Positions 1 to 9,325 are shown, counted from the stretch's first letter. The stretch: 34,459 nucleotides of DNA from Bacteroidales bacterium (GCA_017548125.1 JAFYNK010000096.1:1-34459), one strand, 5' to 3'. Notes: generated by a model from the sequence alone, not told the origin. Translations and numbers: made by a program.

Positions 1-230
1 GTTTTTCTTGAAAGAACATAGCGAGCTATGTGATTGAAAGAAAGGCGAAAAGATTCCGAGAAAAAACATAAAGCATGCAAAAGTTTTAATTGTTACTGTC
101 AAAAATTATTTAAACGGGGGAATTTATAGAAGTCCCCTTAAGGTTTTAACACACTGGTTGAAAGCCTGCTTTTTTGTTGTTGGCTTCGTCATTGAAATAC
201 GCACGTCTTAACGATACGTTTATTGACAAA
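1..230. other. Gene-free left edge, with small inverted repeats
   Basis: No full gene is visible. Bases 16-31 form an inverted repeat (ACATAGC / GCTATGT around two bases). On the minus strand a ~32-codon open stretch without a start codon, about 155-250, overlaps the permease 3' end in another frame. It ends in residues reading AGFQPVC before a stop. It may be a gene remnant or a repeat that happens to be open. I cannot assign a function. Confidence 0.4.
116..138 (-). terminator. Possible weak terminator after the permease gene
   Basis: Read on the minus strand, a short GGGGA / TCCCC stem with an 11-base loop is followed by a T/A-rich run. It lies about 95 bases beyond the permease stop codon. 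The stem is only 5 bp, so this is a weak call. Confidence 0.3.
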
Positions 231-1457
231 TCAAGATCTTCTTCCTTTAAACTCGAAGCCTAATTCTTCAACGGTCTTTTTTACGATCTCGTCATTAGGA
301 GCGCCTGTCACAACAGCTTCTTTCTTTCCTAATATGACTTCCACATTTTCAACATTATCCAAAGCCTTTAAAGCTTTTTCAACTGAATTTTTACAATGAT
401 TGCACGACATTCCGTCAATGCGATAAATCACCTGATTCTCATTGACCACTTCTTCTTTCTTAAAAAATTTTAACATAAAAGCATTTATTAAAAGTAAAAC
501 CAAAATTATTCCTGATATTATCTCAAACCACGAGACGCTAAGTCCGCCGTGCGAGGCGCAATGTCCTGACGACTCACATAATGACGTTATTGTAAACCAT
601 TCTCTAGGCAAAAAATAATCAACAAACAAACCGCTTATTATAGAGCCGAATATTATAGAGCCGAGATAAAATAACAACTGTTTCTTTCCTAATGATTTCC
701 CAACAACTAACAATGACGCGATGCTGACCCCAGGTCCTGCTATCAATAACACTAAAGCCGCTCCTGGCGACAAGCCTTTGAGCATCAAGGCTGCTGCAAT
801 AGGAATGCTGCCCGTTGAACATACATACATCGGTACCGCTATCAATAAGACTATCAACATAGTGACAATGGAAGGGAGATTGAGATTCGTGAAGAACGAA
901 TCTGGAACCAATATCGTTATCAATGTTCCTATCATCAATCCTATAACTAACCATTTACCGATATTCTGTACCAAATCGATAAAGCTGTATTTTAAAAATT
1001 CAATGAATTTGTTGCTTACGCCACCTTTCTTTTCACAGGAACAACTTTGTCTTACTATTATCTCGTCTTTTGAAAACCAAGTTGTTACAGCTCCACCTGC
1101 TATTGATGTAAGCAATGCTGCCAACGGACGTACGATTGCAAAAGGGAGGCCCATCATCGAATATGTTGCAATAATAGAATCTACGCCTATCTGTGGCGTT
1201 GATATCATGAATGAAACAGTAGCACCTCGTGAAGCTCCGTCTTTTCTTAATGAAATGGCTGTTGGAATGACTCCGCATGAACATAATGGAAGCGGCACCC
1301 CTATAAGCGCTGCCAATAATACAGACTTGAAATTTTCCTTGGCTAAATGCTTTTCAAAAAATGCAGATGGTACAAAAACATGAAGCAAACCTGCCATTAA
1401 AAATCCTAATAAAAGATATGGCGCCATCTGACATAACATATTGAGGAAAGTTATCAT
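231..1457 (-). CDS. SO_0444-type Cu/Zn efflux permease with C-terminal HMA domain
   Basis: Multi-pass inner-membrane permease of 408 aa, resembling the SO_0444 / DUF318 family proposed to export copper or zinc. The N-terminal two thirds are several hydrophobic segments. The family-typical PLPLCSCG stretch places Cys59 and Cys61 in or next to a membrane segment. Two Cys/His-rich loops, around SCSCEKK and CESSGHCASHGG, look metal-binding. The last ~65 residues form a heavy-metal-associated domain with GMSCNHC at 349-355 (metal ligands Cys352 and Cys355), a Cu-chaperone-like fold here fused to the permease. The gene follows the Cys-rich membrane protein and feoAB on the same strand with a short gap, so it probably belongs to a metal-homeostasis operon. 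The family assignment is firm; the transported metal is inferred, not shown. Confidence 0.88.
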   Translation of the reverse strand: MITFLNMLCQMAPYLLLGFLMAGLLHVFVPSAFFEKHLAKENFKSVLLAALIGVPLPLCSCGVIPTAISLRKDGASRGATVSFMISTPQIGVDSIIATYSMMGLPFAIVRPLAALLTSIAGGAVTTWFSKDEIIVRQSCSCEKKGGVSNKFIEFLKYSFIDLVQNIGKWLVIGLMIGTLITILVPDSFFTNLNLPSIVTMLIVLLIAVPMYVCSTGSIPIAAALMLKGLSPGAALVLLIAGPGVSIASLLVVGKSLGKKQLLFYLGSIIFGSIISGLFVDYFLPREWFTITSLCESSGHCASHGGLSVSWFEIISGIILVLLLINAFMLKFFKKEEVVNENQVIYRIDGMSCNHCKNSVEKALKALDNVENVEVILGKKEAVVTGAPNDEIVKKTVEELGFEFKGRRS

Positions 1458-1470
1458 TTTTTTTATAGTT

Positions 1471-1510
1471 ATGAAGTAATGAAGTAATGAAGTTATGGAG
1501 TAATGGAGTG
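1471..1510. repeat. 8-bp quasi-tandem tract (ATGAAGTA), five units
   Basis: Five consecutive 8-mers are seen: ATGAAGTA, ATGAAGTA, ATGAAGTT, ATGGAGTA, ATGGAGTG. The tract ends at the base next to the stop codon of the Cys-rich protein gene (stop at 1511-1513). It fills most of the gap to the permease start at 1457. Confidence 0.85.
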
Positions 1511-1684
1511 TTATTTTTTAATTGTACATTTTTTACTTATAGCGCAGCAACTGCAATCGCTGCATGATGAATCGCATGTTGACTTATCATCAGACGAGAC
1601 TGATTTTATTTTTTTCACTACAGAATAAATAGTATATCCTGCGGCAACACCTATTATTATATACGCTATTATCGTTTGAGTCAT
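1511..1684 (-). CDS. FeoB-associated Cys-rich small membrane protein
   Basis: A 57-aa protein starting at the ATG complementary to 1682-1684. Residues 4-23 are one hydrophobic segment (TIIAYIIIGVAAGYTIYSVV), followed by a short charged stretch. The tail carries six Cys spaced as CDSSCSDCSCC, then KKC near the end. Small proteins of this build, one transmembrane helix plus a Cys cluster, are annotated next to FeoB in many Bacteroidota. They are thought to aid ferrous iron transport, but their role is unproven. It begins 27 bases after the feoB stop on the same strand, supporting co-transcription. The upstream region has no strong Shine-Dalgarno sequence, as is normal for this phylum. The call rests on translation, composition and position. 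Confidence 0.85.
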   Translation of the reverse strand: MTQTIIAYIIIGVAAGYTIYSVVKKIKSVSSDDKSTCDSSCSDCSCCAISKKCTIKK

Positions 1685-1711
1685 TTTAGTAAGTTTCTGA
1701 GATTATGAAGT

Positions 1712-4225
1712 TTAAAATAATGTTCCTATTTGATATATCAAGAAAGAAACAATCCAAGCTATGCCGGTGTTGTAGAACAATGTAAATAAAACCGCTTTCC
1801 ATCCTGCCTCGCGTCTTACCGCTGCTATCGTTGCGAAACACGGCGTCGATATTAAGACGAAGACCATAAATCCAAACGCAACCAATGGCGTGAACAGCAA
1901 CTCTCCTTCTTTTGGTCCAGATGTCCATCTCTGCGTCCTGACTTTCTGAATTAATGAAGTGCTGCTTTCTTCTTCATCGGATGCCTGTAACAAGACTCCT
2001 AATGTTGAAACTACAACTTCTTTGGCGGCGATGCCTGTCATCAAGCTCACACCCATTCTCCAGTCGAAGCCGCAAGGACGTACCATCGGCTCGATAACAT
2101 GGCCAAGACGACCCATATATGAATTTTCACTTAAAACAGCGTCCTGCTGTAATTCAAGAGACTTGATAGCAGCAGCTTTCTCTTCTTCTGAAATATTGAC
2201 GTTGCTTTCAACCGATTTCATCTCTTGAGCTATCACATCAGCCTTCTCGCAGTCTCTTGGGAAATATTCTAAAGCCCAGATAATGACAGAAGCAACAAGT
2301 ATTACCGTAGCCATTTTCTGTAAATACTGAACGCTCTTGTCCCAGATATGTATCATTGTGTTACGCATTGTCGGTATTCTATAAGGCGGAAGTTCCATGA
2401 CAAACTGTTCCGACAATCCTTTAAAAGCTGTCTTGTTCAACAAAAGAGCCGTCAATATCGCTATTATAGCTCCGATAAGATATATGCTTAATAATATAAA
2501 TCCTTGGTTCTTATCAAAGAAAGCCGCTACAAAAAGAAGATATACGGGCAGACGCGCCGAGCATGACATGAACGGCAAGACCAGCGTCGTCACAATTCTG
2601 TCCTTACGATTTTCCAAAGTCCTCGTCGCCATAACCGCAGGCACCGAACATCCAAAACCTATCAGAAAAGGAATAAAGGATTTGCCATGAAGCCCTATTT
2701 TATGCATCAATCTATCCATGATAAATGCCGCACGGGCCATATAGCCTGTGTCTTCTAATATTGAGATGAAAAAGAATAAAATCAATATGTTAGGAAGGAA
2801 GACAAGCGCACCGCCAACACCTGCAATAATACCATCGACAATCAAATCGCGCAATATCCCCTCATTCATCCATGAAGCGACGTGACTGCCGAACCACTCC
2901 ACAGCGCTCTCTATCCAGCCCTGTGGATAAGCACCTATGGTAAATGTTGTCTGAAACATAACCCATAAGAAAAAGATAAGGATAGGGAAACCCAGCCATT
3001 TGTTGGTAATCACATCGTCAGCCTTATAAGCCTGATTCTTGATTTTTCCTTCGTTTTTTCTATATGTCTCTGCCAATGCGCCTCTGATAAAAGCATAACG
3101 AGCGTTTGTTAGAAGAGTATAAACGTCTTCGTCATAGTCTTTTTCCAGCTCTTGACGCTTAGCGACAGCGTTAGATATGATTTCCTCGCCATTAGGCAAG
3201 TTCTTGATTTCCTCAACTGTAGATTGAGAGTTTTCCAAGACATTGATAGCGATATAACGTGAAGGATAAATATTGATGATGTCTTTGTTGACTTCTATAA
3301 GTTTCTTTATTGGGACGATGGCGTCTTCTATATCGCGTCCGTAATTGATATGAATATGTTTGCTAAGGTTTTTCTTTCCTTCATAAACATCGATTATCGT
3401 TTCAAGCACTTCAGTGATGCCGATACCTTTAACAGCTGTCGTTGGCACGATAGGGAATCCCATCATCTTGCCAAGAGCCTTGTAGTTGAAAGAGTCGCCT
3501 TTAGCTCTCATTTCATCGTACATATTGAGTGCCATGACGATACGCACGTTCATATCGACAAGCTGCGTTGTAAGGAAAAGATTGCGTTCAAGATTAGAAG
3601 CATCAACAATATTAAGAACCAAATCTGGATTGTTCTTGGTGAGATAATCGCGTACATAACGTTCTTCAGGAGAAAACTCGGTTATGGAATATGTTCCAGG
3701 AAGGTCAACGAGATTTATTGTATAACCATTATGATAAAACGTTCCGACTTTAAAATCGACGGTGACGCCACTATAGTTACCTACTTTTTCGTGTAATCCT
3801 GTCGCATGATTGAAGAAAGACGTCTTTCCTGCATTAGGATTACCGACCAAAGCCACAGTGATATTATTGGTTTTTTCTTTAATGACATTGGCAATTACGT
3901 CTTCACTGATGGTTCCGTTATAATCGGATGAGCCGGCATCGACATCGTCGATAGTAACCACTTCAATCTTATCAGCTTCACTTCTTCTTAAAGAGATATG
4001 CGCCTGCATCACCTGATATTCAACTGGGTCAAGAAGAGGAGCGTTCTTGATGACGGTGACAGTCTCACCTTTGACGAAACCCAACTCCATAAGACGATGA
4101 CGTAATCCGCCATGACCGTTTACTTTCACGATGATACACTTGGTTCCAGTCGTCATGTCAGCTAGAGTTAATACGTTAGACGCAGCGTCTTTTGAACCAG
4201 ATTTTATATTGTTATTGTTTTCCAT
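1712..4225 (-). CDS. feoB: Ferrous iron transport protein FeoAB (FeoA-FeoB fusion)
   Basis: GTP-dependent Fe(II) importer of the inner membrane, 837 aa. Residues ~17-92 form a FeoA SH3-like domain (HRLMELGFVKGETV). The FeoB G domain follows: P-loop GNPNAGKTS at 128-136, switch/G3 DLPG at 174-177, and G4 NMYD at 234-237. The C-terminal half is polytopic, with two Gate motifs recognisable (residues near GYMARAAFIMDRLMHKIGLHG and the GIAAKEVVVSTLGVL region). FeoA-FeoB fusion is usual in Bacteroidota, and the length fits an intact protein. The gene heads the metal operon. Two exact TAnnTTTG boxes lie upstream at 4248-4255 and 4271-4278, with a palindrome between them. Confidence 0.97.
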   Translation of the reverse strand: MENNNNIKSGSKDAASNVLTLADMTTGTKCIIVKVNGHGGLRHRLMELGFVKGETVTVIKNAPLLDPVEYQVMQAHISLRRSEADKIEVVTIDDVDAGSSDYNGTISEDVIANVIKEKTNNITVALVGNPNAGKTSFFNHATGLHEKVGNYSGVTVDFKVGTFYHNGYTINLVDLPGTYSITEFSPEERYVRDYLTKNNPDLVLNIVDASNLERNLFLTTQLVDMNVRIVMALNMYDEMRAKGDSFNYKALGKMMGFPIVPTTAVKGIGITEVLETIIDVYEGKKNLSKHIHINYGRDIEDAIVPIKKLIEVNKDIINIYPSRYIAINVLENSQSTVEEIKNLPNGEEIISNAVAKRQELEKDYDEDVYTLLTNARYAFIRGALAETYRKNEGKIKNQAYKADDVITNKWLGFPILIFFLWVMFQTTFTIGAYPQGWIESAVEWFGSHVASWMNEGILRDLIVDGIIAGVGGALVFLPNILILFFFISILEDTGYMARAAFIMDRLMHKIGLHGKSFIPFLIGFGCSVPAVMATRTLENRKDRIVTTLVLPFMSCSARLPVYLLFVAAFFDKNQGFILLSIYLIGAIIAILTALLLNKTAFKGLSEQFVMELPPYRIPTMRNTMIHIWDKSVQYLQKMATVILVASVIIWALEYFPRDCEKADVIAQEMKSVESNVNISEEEKAAAIKSLELQQDAVLSENSYMGRLGHVIEPMVRPCGFDWRMGVSLMTGIAAKEVVVSTLGVLLQASDEEESSTSLIQKVRTQRWTSGPKEGELLFTPLVAFGFMVFVLISTPCFATIAAVRREAGWKAVLFTLFYNTGIAWIVSFLIYQIGTLF

Positions 4226-4247
4226 AAAGTCTTATTAATAACGTCAG

Positions 4248-4278
4248 CAAAAATATACATTATATGTAATCAAAGATA
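4248..4278 (-). promoter_or_regulatory. Feo promoter region: two -7 boxes around a palindrome
   Basis: On the minus strand TATTTTTG (complement of 4248-4255) and TATCTTTG (complement of 4271-4278) both match the Bacteroidetes -7 consensus TAnnTTTG. Between them TACAT-TAT-ATGTA (4256-4268) is a perfect 5-bp-arm inverted repeat, placed where an iron-responsive repressor could bind. The boxes are seen; operator function is inferred. No clear -33 TTTG sits at ideal spacing. Confidence 0.5.
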
Positions 4279-4294
4279 ATTTTTATACATCAGC

Positions 4295-5356
4295 TTATAT
4301 CACAACTGCAAATCTCAACATTCCTACCAGAGCGTTATCGACTGTAAAATCCATACCGCCAGGATTTATTATATATTGAATGTCAGGTTTTATCATGAAG
4401 TTGTCTGTTATCTGATATTTGTAAAATAATTCTATAGCCGTCTCTGTTTTTTTACCAGATAAAAATGCAGAAGTGAATGCCAAGCCCATCGAATCGTTAT
4501 TATCTTTAAAAAATACGCTTTCTAAGTTGAGACCAGCTGCAAGATGTAAGTAATTGTCGCATATCGTTTCGCCATTGGCATAGCTTATTTGTGCGAAAGG
4601 TTTCAGGCTACGGCTGCCAGCGTTCCATATTTCTTGTTCAACGTTAGCATAAATGCCGTATTTTTTTTCTGCTGTATGATAGAAAGCACCAAGTTCGTAA
4701 GCGCCATTTTCTGTAATATATTGAGCTTCACCTATAAATAAAGCACCTTCTTCTTTATTGATGTTCCAATTCAAGTTATAAGGATTATCTTCGAACGATG
4801 GTATCTTGCCGTCATAGGCTGCTGCTTGAAGATGCCAGTTATCGTTGATGTCGAAATGAATCTCAGCGCCGAGACCTGTGATTGGGAATATTGCAACGCT
4901 CATATTTGAAGAAAGAGCAGGATGAATACCGAAGGAGCTATTGACATATTCACCGGCAGCGTCGAGAGAAGCGAAGTTCTCGTTCATATCCTGAAGCCCT
5001 ATTTTGATGCTAAACCGACCGAAAGACTGTTGCAAAGAAAGATATTCCATGAAAGCGTAGTTGCCAGCCTCTATGTTGTCTGCCACCTGATAGTCGCCGA
5101 TGAGAGTCTCTGTTGGGACGATGCCGTGAGTGGTGCCGCCGCCGAGATACAAAGAAGCGCCATTCCATAAGTCAGCGTCCATTCCCATTTTTGCGTAGCC
5201 GAGATAGCCGCCGCCGTTTTTCAAGCCGCCGACATTATATAAGAAATCGCCGGTATATTCTGCATCTAAAACTATTGATTTATCTTGTGCTTGAATGTTG
5301 TTAATTCCTAGGATTATTAGAGTAATGAGAGATAAAATAGATAATATTTTTTTCAC
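4295..5356 (-). CDS. OprB-like outer-membrane porin
   Basis: A 353-aa protein with a signal peptide (MKKILSILSLITLIILGINN, cut likely after QAQ near residue 24). The mature part is made of alternating amphipathic strands, rich in Gly, Asn and aromatic residues, as in outer-membrane beta-barrels. The stretch around NSSFGIHPALSSNMSVAIFP and the following ITGLGAEIHF resembles carbohydrate-selective porins of the OprB family. The C-terminus ends in hydrophobic alternating residues (MLRFAVVI), consistent with a final beta-strand. It probably allows diffusion of a small solute, but the substrate is unknown. The gene lies 69 bases upstream of feoAB, but feoAB has its own promoter boxes, so co-transcription is uncertain. 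The porin class is likely; the specific family is less sure. Confidence 0.75.
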   Translation of the reverse strand: MKKILSILSLITLIILGINNIQAQDKSIVLDAEYTGDFLYNVGGLKNGGGYLGYAKMGMDADLWNGASLYLGGGTTHGIVPTETLIGDYQVADNIEAGNYAFMEYLSLQQSFGRFSIKIGLQDMNENFASLDAAGEYVNSSFGIHPALSSNMSVAIFPITGLGAEIHFDINDNWHLQAAAYDGKIPSFEDNPYNLNWNINKEEGALFIGEAQYITENGAYELGAFYHTAEKKYGIYANVEQEIWNAGSRSLKPFAQISYANGETICDNYLHLAAGLNLESVFFKDNNDSMGLAFTSAFLSGKKTETAIELFYKYQITDNFMIKPDIQYIINPGGMDFTVDNALVGMLRFAVVI

Positions 5357-5382
5357 AGTAATAGTATTTTTATTTTATGATG

Positions 5383-5390
5383 CAAAAATA
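5383..5390 (-). promoter_or_regulatory. -7 promoter box for the porin gene
   Basis: The complement reads TATTTTTG, an exact TAnnTTTG match, 27 bases upstream of the porin start codon. The -33 region is not obvious. Confidence 0.5.
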
Positions 5391-5467
5391 TCATTTGTTA
5401 ATAAAATACTAATTCCCTCATTTTTGTGATTTTGTTTAACGACGATAACTAATAATAGTTAATAATA

Positions 5468-5498
5468 AAAAAGAGCTCCTTTTTCAAAGAGCTCTTTC
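5468..5498 (-). terminator. Intrinsic terminator after groEL
   Basis: The perfect 8-bp arms AAAGAGCT (5471-5478) and AGCTCTTT (5491-5498) surround a 12-base loop. On the minus strand the stem is followed by a T run. It lies 20 bases past the groEL stop codon. Confidence 0.85.
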
Positions 5499-5518
5499 GG
5501 TATAAGTCATTATTTTAA

Positions 5519-7162
<1,644 letters not shown>

Positions 7163-7205
7163 TTATTTATGTTGTTAAAAAATCAAATAAAAAAATAATG
7201 AGAAA

Positions 7206-7484
7206 TCAGATGATTGCTATAACATCATTTTCTCTCATTATCATATAATCTTTTCCGTCTAAATGGAATTCTGTACCTGCATATTTGCCATAAATGACTT
7301 GGTCGCCAACTTTTAATGTCATTGGAGCGTCTTTTGTACCAGGACCAACTGCCACTACGATACCTTTTTGTGGTTTTTCTTTTGCTGTGTCAGGAATGAT
7401 GATTCCGCTTGCTGTTTTTTGTTCTGCGAGAGCTGGTTCGATAACTACTCTGTCTGCCAATGGTTTAATTGTTAATTGTGACAT
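7206..7484 (-). CDS. groES: Co-chaperonin GroES
   Basis: A 92-aa heptameric lid of the GroEL chamber. It opens with the typical [13 protein letters not shown] beta-strand. It contains the mobile loop ([21 protein letters not shown]) that contacts GroEL and the conserved [15 protein letters not shown] segment. It is the first gene of the groESL operon. The strong terminator at 7561-7599 insulates it from the upstream secG, so it needs its own promoter in the roughly 75 bases before its start. I found no exact TAnnTTTG there. Confidence 0.98.
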   Translation of the reverse strand: MSQLTIKPLADRVVIEPALAEQKTASGIIIPDTAKEKPQKGIVVAVGPGTKDAPMTLKVGDQVIYGKYAGTEFHLDGKDYMIMRENDVIAII

Positions 7485-7560
7485 ATTTTATAATTTTTAT
7501 TGTGTTATTTTTCTTTTTATGCTTACCTTCAGTCAAATTGTTTGCCAAATAATAAAACAA

Positions 7561-7599
7561 AAAAAAATGTCAGAAATAGTGACATTCTGACATTTTTTT
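7561..7599 (-). terminator. Strong intrinsic terminator after secG
   Basis: Perfect 15-bp arms (7561-7575 and 7585-7599) enclose a 9-base loop. The stem core is ATGTCAGAA / TTCTGACAT with A/T flanks that give a T-run on either strand. It begins 23 bases past the secG stop codon and separates secG from groES. Confidence 0.9.
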
Positions 7600-7621
7600 A
7601 ATTTTCTATACAATGATTGTA

Positions 7622-7948
7622 TTATTCAACTTCTGCAGCTGGCATCTGATAATCTGAAGGTGCCATTGTCTTTTCAATTTGTTGACGCATTTCTGTATCA
7701 ACTTTAGAATTTGTACCTACACCATTCTTAGGAATTGATAAACTTGAAACAAGGCAAAGAAATACTAATACGATTGCCATTGTCCATGTAGCTTTTTCCA
7801 AGAAATCAGTAGTTTTACGAACACCCAAAATTTGATTTGATGATGATAAGTCAGATACTAATCCACCACCTTTTGAATTCTGAACTAAAACAACCAACAT
7901 CATCAAAAAACTGACGATCAGGATGAATACTGAAATTGCTACGTACAT
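7622..7948 (-). CDS. secG: Preprotein translocase subunit SecG
   Basis: Small inner-membrane subunit of the SecYEG channel, 108 aa. Two transmembrane helices (about 3-23 and 53-73) flank the conserved cytosolic loop. That loop reads VLVQNSKGGGLVSDLSSSNQILGVRKTTDFLEKATW, where Bacteroidota carry a GGGL and a G-R-K-T-T-D-F-L-E-K-A-T/W pattern. The tail is polar and Bacteroidota-specific. It is the last gene of the pheT-secG unit, 11 bases after the TPR-like gene, and is followed by a strong terminator. Confidence 0.95.
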   Translation of the reverse strand: MYVAISVFILIVSFLMMLVVLVQNSKGGGLVSDLSSSNQILGVRKTTDFLEKATWTMAIVLVFLCLVSSLSIPKNGVGTNSKVDTEMRQQIEKTMAPSDYQMPAAEVE

Positions 7949-7959
7949 CTTAATATTAT

Positions 7960-8721
7960 TTAATTGTTAAACTTATTTTTTGCTTTCTTAATTAATTCTG
8001 CAAAGTAAACACTTTTTTCTGGATTTTTCAAACTTAATTTTTGATATATTGAAATTGCTTTTTCAATGTATCCTTGATTAAGGTAAATCGTTGCTAATGT
8101 TTCACTTATGATATTTTCTTGATCAACGACACTTGCCTGTGCGACCACAAATGGATCATAGAATTCTTGTTTAGGTCGAGAAATTTGGGGATTTTCTGCG
8201 ATAAATTTATCAATAATTTCAGTTTTTGATAAATTTTTATCTTCTTTTTTACTTTCTTCTTTCTCTTGTTCTAACTCTATTATTCTTTGTTCGATAAGCG
8301 ACTTCAATTCATCTAACGACTTACGTTTCTCATCCAACAAAGCCATCTCTTTCGACAATTCTTCCTGTGATTTATTCAAGTCAATCTCAGGAATAACTAT
8401 TGTCTCCAATGGCTGTTGGCTGTCGGCTGTCGGCTGTTGGACTTCATTAGTAATTTCATCAGGCAAGTCGCATGATGCCAGTCTCTCTTTTGTTACTGCC
8501 AAAAGATGACGCAATGCATTTCTGTCGGGAACCATAGACGCAGCAAGTCGTAATTGACGATTAGCTCTACTGTCTTCTTTAAGTTCCATTCCTATTGACA
8601 AGAGCGCCTGTGCTATGGTAAAATATGGATATGCAACAACAATATCATTCAACGATTCAATATCATCATCGTTGATAGTGTGTATGTTACTGATAATATG
8701 ATTAAATCTTTCCTTATCCAT
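7960..8721 (-). CDS. TPR-like coiled-coil protein of the lptE-secG operon
   Basis: I chose the ATG at 8721, two bases after the lptE stop; this gives 253 aa. A TTG at 8730 is also open but would overlap lptE. The N-terminal ~70 residues are helical with a conserved-looking NDIVVAYPYFTIAQALLSIG segment. Residues ~120-160 are a highly charged coiled coil (KEMALLDEKRKSLDEL, then EQEKEESKKED). The C-terminal ~60 residues contain one clear TPR motif (ETLATIYLNQGYIEKAISIYQKL, then KNPEKSVYF). No signal peptide or membrane helix is seen, so it is probably cytosolic. It lies between lptE and secG. I recognise this as a conserved Bacteroidota gene neighbourhood, but the function is unknown. A 7-bp repeat tract (8411-8438) lies within the gene. 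Confidence 0.8.
   Translation of the reverse strand: MDKERFNHIISNIHTINDDDIESLNDIVVAYPYFTIAQALLSIGMELKEDSRANRQLRLAASMVPDRNALRHLLAVTKERLASCDLPDEITNEVQQPTADSQQPLETIVIPEIDLNKSQEELSKEMALLDEKRKSLDELKSLIEQRIIELEQEKEESKKEDKNLSKTEIIDKFIAENPQISRPKQEFYDPFVVAQASVVDQENIISETLATIYLNQGYIEKAISIYQKLSLKNPEKSVYFAELIKKAKNKFNN
8411..8438. repeat. 7-bp quasi-tandem tract (GGCTGTY), four units, in coding DNA
   Basis: Units are GGCTGTT, GGCTGTC, GGCTGTC, GGCTGTT. On the coding minus strand this encodes part of the linker QQPTADSQQP between the N-terminal helical part and the coiled coil. Because 7 is not a multiple of 3, a unit gain or loss would shift the frame. Confidence 0.8.
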
Positions 8722-8723
8722 TT

Positions 8724-9242
8724 TTACCAATTTACAACAGCTTTATTAAAAATATCTTGACATAAATCTTCAACTATTGTTTCTACCAAAACACCTTGAA
8801 CAGCGCTTAAATCTTGTCCGCTCGGATAGTCCTGATATTGTGAAAATTTTTGTTCAAAGTTTTTTGATTCATCATATTTATTTGTAAATCTCACATTTAC
8901 AGTTATCGTCAATCTGTTTAACGCAGCTGTCTGATTACCAGTAATAGCTATTGGAGATGTTGAATAACCAACTATTTCCCCTTCTAAAGCCAAATCACCA
9001 TTTTGCTGGACAGATTGTAAAGTCGTCTGATTTACAAATATATCATTAAGAGCGTTTGTCAGAGTTGTGCTTAATAAAGGATTAACGAGCTGAGCGTTGT
9101 TTGGGAAATACTGCACAGAAACAGTCTTTGCTTCTGCAGGGATAGACGCCCCTGAAAATGAATATATTCCACAACTATTTAAAAGACAACAAGACAACAA
9201 GACAACAAGACAACATGTTTTTTTCAACAGTCGTAAAGTCAT
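8724..9242 (-). CDS. lptE: LPS-assembly lipoprotein LptE-like
   Basis: Outer-membrane lipoprotein that in Gram-negatives plugs and helps assemble the LptD LPS translocon. From the ATG at 9242 it is 172 aa with an n-region MTLRLLKKT, a hydrophobic core, and lipobox LLNSC with Cys lipidation near residue 24. The mature part GIYSFSGASIPAEAKTVSVQ is typical of Bacteroidota LptE: a conserved 'YSFSG' start, then a beta-alpha fold. An in-frame ATG at 9326 overlaps the sigma-54 gene stop (TGATG) and would add 28 residues translated from short repeats; I prefer 9242. The signal-peptide core is encoded by an 8-bp repeat (9185-9215), which is unusual. The next gene starts two bases after the stop. Confidence 0.85.
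   Translation of the reverse strand: MTLRLLKKTCCLVVLLSCCLLNSCGIYSFSGASIPAEAKTVSVQYFPNNAQLVNPLLSTTLTNALNDIFVNQTTLQSVQQNGDLALEGEIVGYSTSPIAITGNQTAALNRLTITVNVRFTNKYDESKNFEQKFSQYQDYPSGQDLSAVQGVLVETIVEDLCQDIFNKAVVNW
9185..9215. repeat. Near-perfect 8-bp tandem repeat (GACAACAA) in the lptE signal peptide
   Basis: Three exact GACAACAA units and a fourth lacking its last base lie at 9185-9192, 9193-9200, 9201-9208 and 9209-9215. On the coding strand the unit is TTGTTGTC, encoding the cycle V-V-L-L-S-C-C-L in any frame. A second ATG (complement of 9214-9216) abuts the tract. Confidence 0.92.
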
Positions 9243-9306
9243 AAAGTCGCAATGTCGCAAAGCAATAAGTCTCCGCGTCCATGTGCCTCTGTGTCTCTGT
9301 GCCTTA
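9229..9306. repeat. Two further 8-bp quasi-repeat families upstream of lptE
   Basis: Bases 9229-9268 are five degenerate units of the AGTCRYAA type (AGTCGTAA, AGTCATAA, AGTCGCAA, TGTCGCAA, AGCAATAA). Bases 9283-9306 are three units of the GTGYCTCT type. The lptE ATG at 9242 lies inside the first family. Confidence 0.75.
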
Positions 9307-9325
9307 ATATCCTTAAAACTTTCCA

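Noticed and set aside
721-1383. 220-aa plus-strand open frame opposite the permease
   Set aside because: It is an exact antisense shadow of a well-recognised membrane protein and shows no family motif.
7485-7621. CIRCE/HrcA operator upstream of groES
   Set aside because: The inverted repeat found there is a terminator for secG (ATGTCAGAA stem with T-run), and the CIRCE consensus is absent.
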